This document shows, piece after piece, positions 62,492 to 64,000 of a stretch of DNA of 64,000 nucleotides. Numbering within the stretch: position 1 is the first letter of the stretch; every line of letters begins with the position of its first letter. A model generated the notes under the pieces. That model was not told where the DNA came from, made no database searches, and worked only from the letters and a program-made list of their open reading frames with translations. Position numbers and translations under genes: made by a program. This DNA comes from Mycobacterium marseillense. Lineage in GTDB: Bacteria; Actinomycetota; Actinomycetes; Mycobacteriales; Mycobacteriaceae. The stretch is from the NCBI RefSeq assembly GCF_010731675.1, contig NZ_AP022584.1:2046001-2110000 (forward strand). Reading direction: 5' to 3'.

Positions 62492-62953
62492 CTACTCGGT
62501 TTCGGCGCGCTGTTTGAGGCGCTGCAGGGTGAGCCGGATGTGCTCGGTGTTGGCGGCCACCCGATCGCTGACGCCGGTGGCCTTGCCGGCGACCTTGCGG
62601 AACCACCCGGGCCTGCGGTCCCAGGTGCTCTCGGTGACCTCGCATCCGCCGTCGGCCGCGACGATGTCGTACTGCCAGCGGGCGATCGGAAGGACGGTGT
62701 GGGTCACGTCGAAGGCGAAGCGGCGGCCCGGGTCGGCGTCGGTGACGGTGCATTTGGTGCTCCAGCGCCGGCGGCCGCTCTCGTTGTGGCCGGTGAAGAC
62801 CGCGCCCGGGCTCACGGCGTCGCCCTTGCGCCATTCCATCGCCACCGCCTCCTCGGCGAGCGAGGCCAGGGTGGGCAGGTCGGTGATGAGGCGGTACACC
62901 ACGTCGGGGCGGGCATCGATTCGCATGGTGGCCGAAACGCACGGGTCGGTCAT
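62492..62953 (-). CDS. SRPBCC (START-like) family protein
   Basis: A 153-residue helix-grip protein of the polyketide-cyclase/START-like superfamily (MRIDARPDVVYRLITDLPTL). Such proteins bind hydrophobic ligands; some are enzymes. It is the first gene of the minus-strand oxidation run and may carry or cyclise the substrate. Divergent from ald. Confidence 0.85.
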   Translation of the reverse strand: MTDPCVSATMRIDARPDVVYRLITDLPTLASLAEEAVAMEWRKGDAVSPGAVFTGHNESGRRRWSTKCTVTDADPGRRFAFDVTHTVLPIARWQYDIVAADGGCEVTESTWDRRPGWFRKVAGKATGVSDRVAANTEHIRLTLQRLKQRAETE

Positions 62954-63012
62954 GCGCCGATCATAGCCAGCGGGCGAGGCGATTCACATCGATTGCGGCC
63001 CCTCCGAACTTT

Positions 63013-63042
63013 CTTCACACTTGAAGGGGCTTCACAATTGAA
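63013..63042 (+). promoter_or_regulatory. Paired short palindromes upstream of ald
   Basis: TTCACACTTGAA (63014-63025) and TTCACAATTGAA (63031-63042) both read TTCA-N4-TGAA and are spaced 17 bp apart, 25-53 bases before the ald start. They could bind a regulator of the Lrp/AsnC (AldR) type. The aldR gene itself, adjacent in M. tuberculosis, is not here. Confidence 0.45.
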
Positions 63043-63066
63043 TGAATGGGCGAACGAGGGGCGATC

Positions 63067-64000
63067 ATGCGAGTCGGCGTACCGACCGAGATTAAGACGA
63101 ACGAGTTTCGCGTGGCCATCACCCCCGCCGGTGTCGCCGAGTTGGTCGGTCGCGGACACGATGTGCTCGTCCAGTCGGGCGCCGGCGAGGGATCGTCGAT
63201 CACCGACGCCGAGTTCAAGGCGGCGGGCGCCCAGCTCGCGGATACGGCCGAACAGGTTTGGGTCGAGGCCGACCTGCTGCTCAAGGTCAAAGAACCCGTG
63301 CCGGCCGAGTATGAGCTGTTGCGGCGCAACCAGATTCTGTTCACCTACCTGCATCTGGCCGCGTCGCGCGCGTGCACCGACGCGTTGTTGGCCTCCGGAA
63401 CAACATCGATCGCCTACGAGACCGTCCAAACCGCCGACGGCACACTGCCGTTGCTCGCGCCGATGAGCGAGGTGGCCGGCCGGCTGTCCGCTCAGGTGGG
63501 GGCTTATCACCTGATGCGCACCCACGGCGGGCGCGGCGTGCTGATGGGCGGCGTGCCCGGCGTCAAGCCGGCCGACGTCGTGGTGATCGGGGCGGGCACG
63601 GCCGGCTACAACGCGGCCCGCGTCGCGAACGGCATGGGCGCGATGGTCTCGGTGCTCGACGTGAACATCAACAAGCTCCGGCTGCTCGACGCCGAGTTCG
63701 GCGGGCAGGTGCGCACCCGGTATTCGTCGGCCTACGACTTGGAGGGCACCGTCAAGCGGGCCGACCTGGTCATCGGGGCCGTGCTGCTCCCCGGCGCAAA
63801 GGCCCCCCGCCTGGTCTCGAATTCCCTTGTCGCGCAGATGAAACCGGGCGCCGTGCTGGTGGACATCTCCATCGATCAGGGGGGCTGCTTCGAGGACTCG
63901 CGGCCGACCACCCACGACGACCCGACCTTCGCCGTGCACGACACCCTGTTCTACTGCGTGGCCAACATGCCCAGCGCGGTGCCCAAGACGTCGACGGTGG
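63067..64000 (+). CDS. ald: Alanine dehydrogenase Ald (N-terminal 311 codons)
   Basis: Open from the ATG at 63067 (GAGGGG six bases upstream) to the edge of the window; about 60 codons are missing. Lys75 and His96 match the substrate residues of M. tuberculosis Ald, the NAD motif is VVVIGAGTAGYNAARVA, and VDISIDQGG carries the catalytic Asp. The enzyme interconverts alanine and pyruvate plus ammonia, important under hypoxia and for alanine use. Frame is intact as far as visible. Confidence 0.96.
   Translation, partial: MRVGVPTEIKTNEFRVAITPAGVAELVGRGHDVLVQSGAGEGSSITDAEFKAAGAQLADTAEQVWVEADLLLKVKEPVPAEYELLRRNQILFTYLHLAASRACTDALLASGTTSIAYETVQTADGTLPLLAPMSEVAGRLSAQVGAYHLMRTHGGRGVLMGGVPGVKPADVVVIGAGTAGYNAARVANGMGAMVSVLDVNINKLRLLDAEFGGQVRTRYSSAYDLEGTVKRADLVIGAVLLPGAKAPRLVSNSLVAQMKPGAVLVDISIDQGGCFEDSRPTTHDDPTFAVHDTLFYCVANMPSAVPKTSTV

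Overview
This window is chromosomal DNA of a high-GC actinobacterium, almost certainly a slow-growing Mycobacterium close to the M. avium complex. The evidence is gene order and protein identity. From memory, the genes follow M. tuberculosis from about Rv2714 to Rv2780 (hydrolase, PhzF, nitrobindin, nrdR, chiZ/lexA, fadE20, hflX, dapF, miaA, miaB, recX, recA, ephG, the clgR-pspA envelope-stress genes, pgsA3, argA, ftsK, rnj, dapA, thyX, hsdM/hsdS, dfrA, thyA, dapB, ald). Differences rule out the M. tuberculosis complex: recA has no intein, there is no PE_PGRS gene and no VapBC pair near hsdM, and several accessory clusters are inserted. I see no tRNA, rRNA, insertion sequence or CRISPR array.

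Layout. 1-7.1 kb: housekeeping genes around the divergent lexA/chiZ pair, whose shared 300 bp carries several LexA boxes; then a large LGFP-repeat envelope protein. 7.6-18.5 kb: mostly minus-strand genes for lipid oxidation (fadE20), ribosome rescue (hflX), lysine/peptidoglycan synthesis (dapF), tRNA modification (miaA, miaB) and recombination (recX). 18.4-21.2 kb: recA with a PafBC-type promoter and a LexA box, followed by a plus-strand cobalamin riboswitch, a FhuF-like 2Fe-2S protein and a flavodoxin-fold reductase. 21.2-30 kb: glycosyltransferase, ephG, the SigE-type promoter and clgR-pspA-membrane protein unit, pgsA3, argA and ftsK. 29.5-41 kb: a monooxygenase/mycofactocin-type dehydrogenase pair, rnj-dapA-thyX, an hsdM/hsdS methylase pair without hsdR and with a shortened HsdM, a YcaQ-like protein, a coiled-coil protein, dfrA-thyA.

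41-51 kb is an acyl-CoA cluster: two acyl-CoA dehydrogenases and a dehydrogenase joined by ATGA overlaps, a three-domain biotin carboxylase fused in one chain, and an acyl-CoA synthetase whose last part is frameshifted. 51-54 kb returns to conserved order (flavodoxin-like protein, TPR membrane protein, dapB) and then a DUF222/HNH gene whose start codon lies inside a LexA box, next to two perfect DnaA boxes. 54.2-63 kb is an accessory oxidation region: a Rieske oxygenase butted against a DapB-fold dehydrogenase, a divergent TetR regulator, and a five-gene minus-strand run (SRPBCC protein, Baeyer-Villiger-type flavoprotein, diiron-motif protein, EphD-like hydrolase-SDR fusion, flavin/2Fe-2S reductase). 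The window ends inside ald.

The most interesting items are the B12-riboswitch-led FhuF/flavodoxin unit, the diiron/reductase oxidation operon, and the LexA-controlled HNH gene with DnaA boxes. All comparisons with named M. tuberculosis genes are from memory, not from a search.
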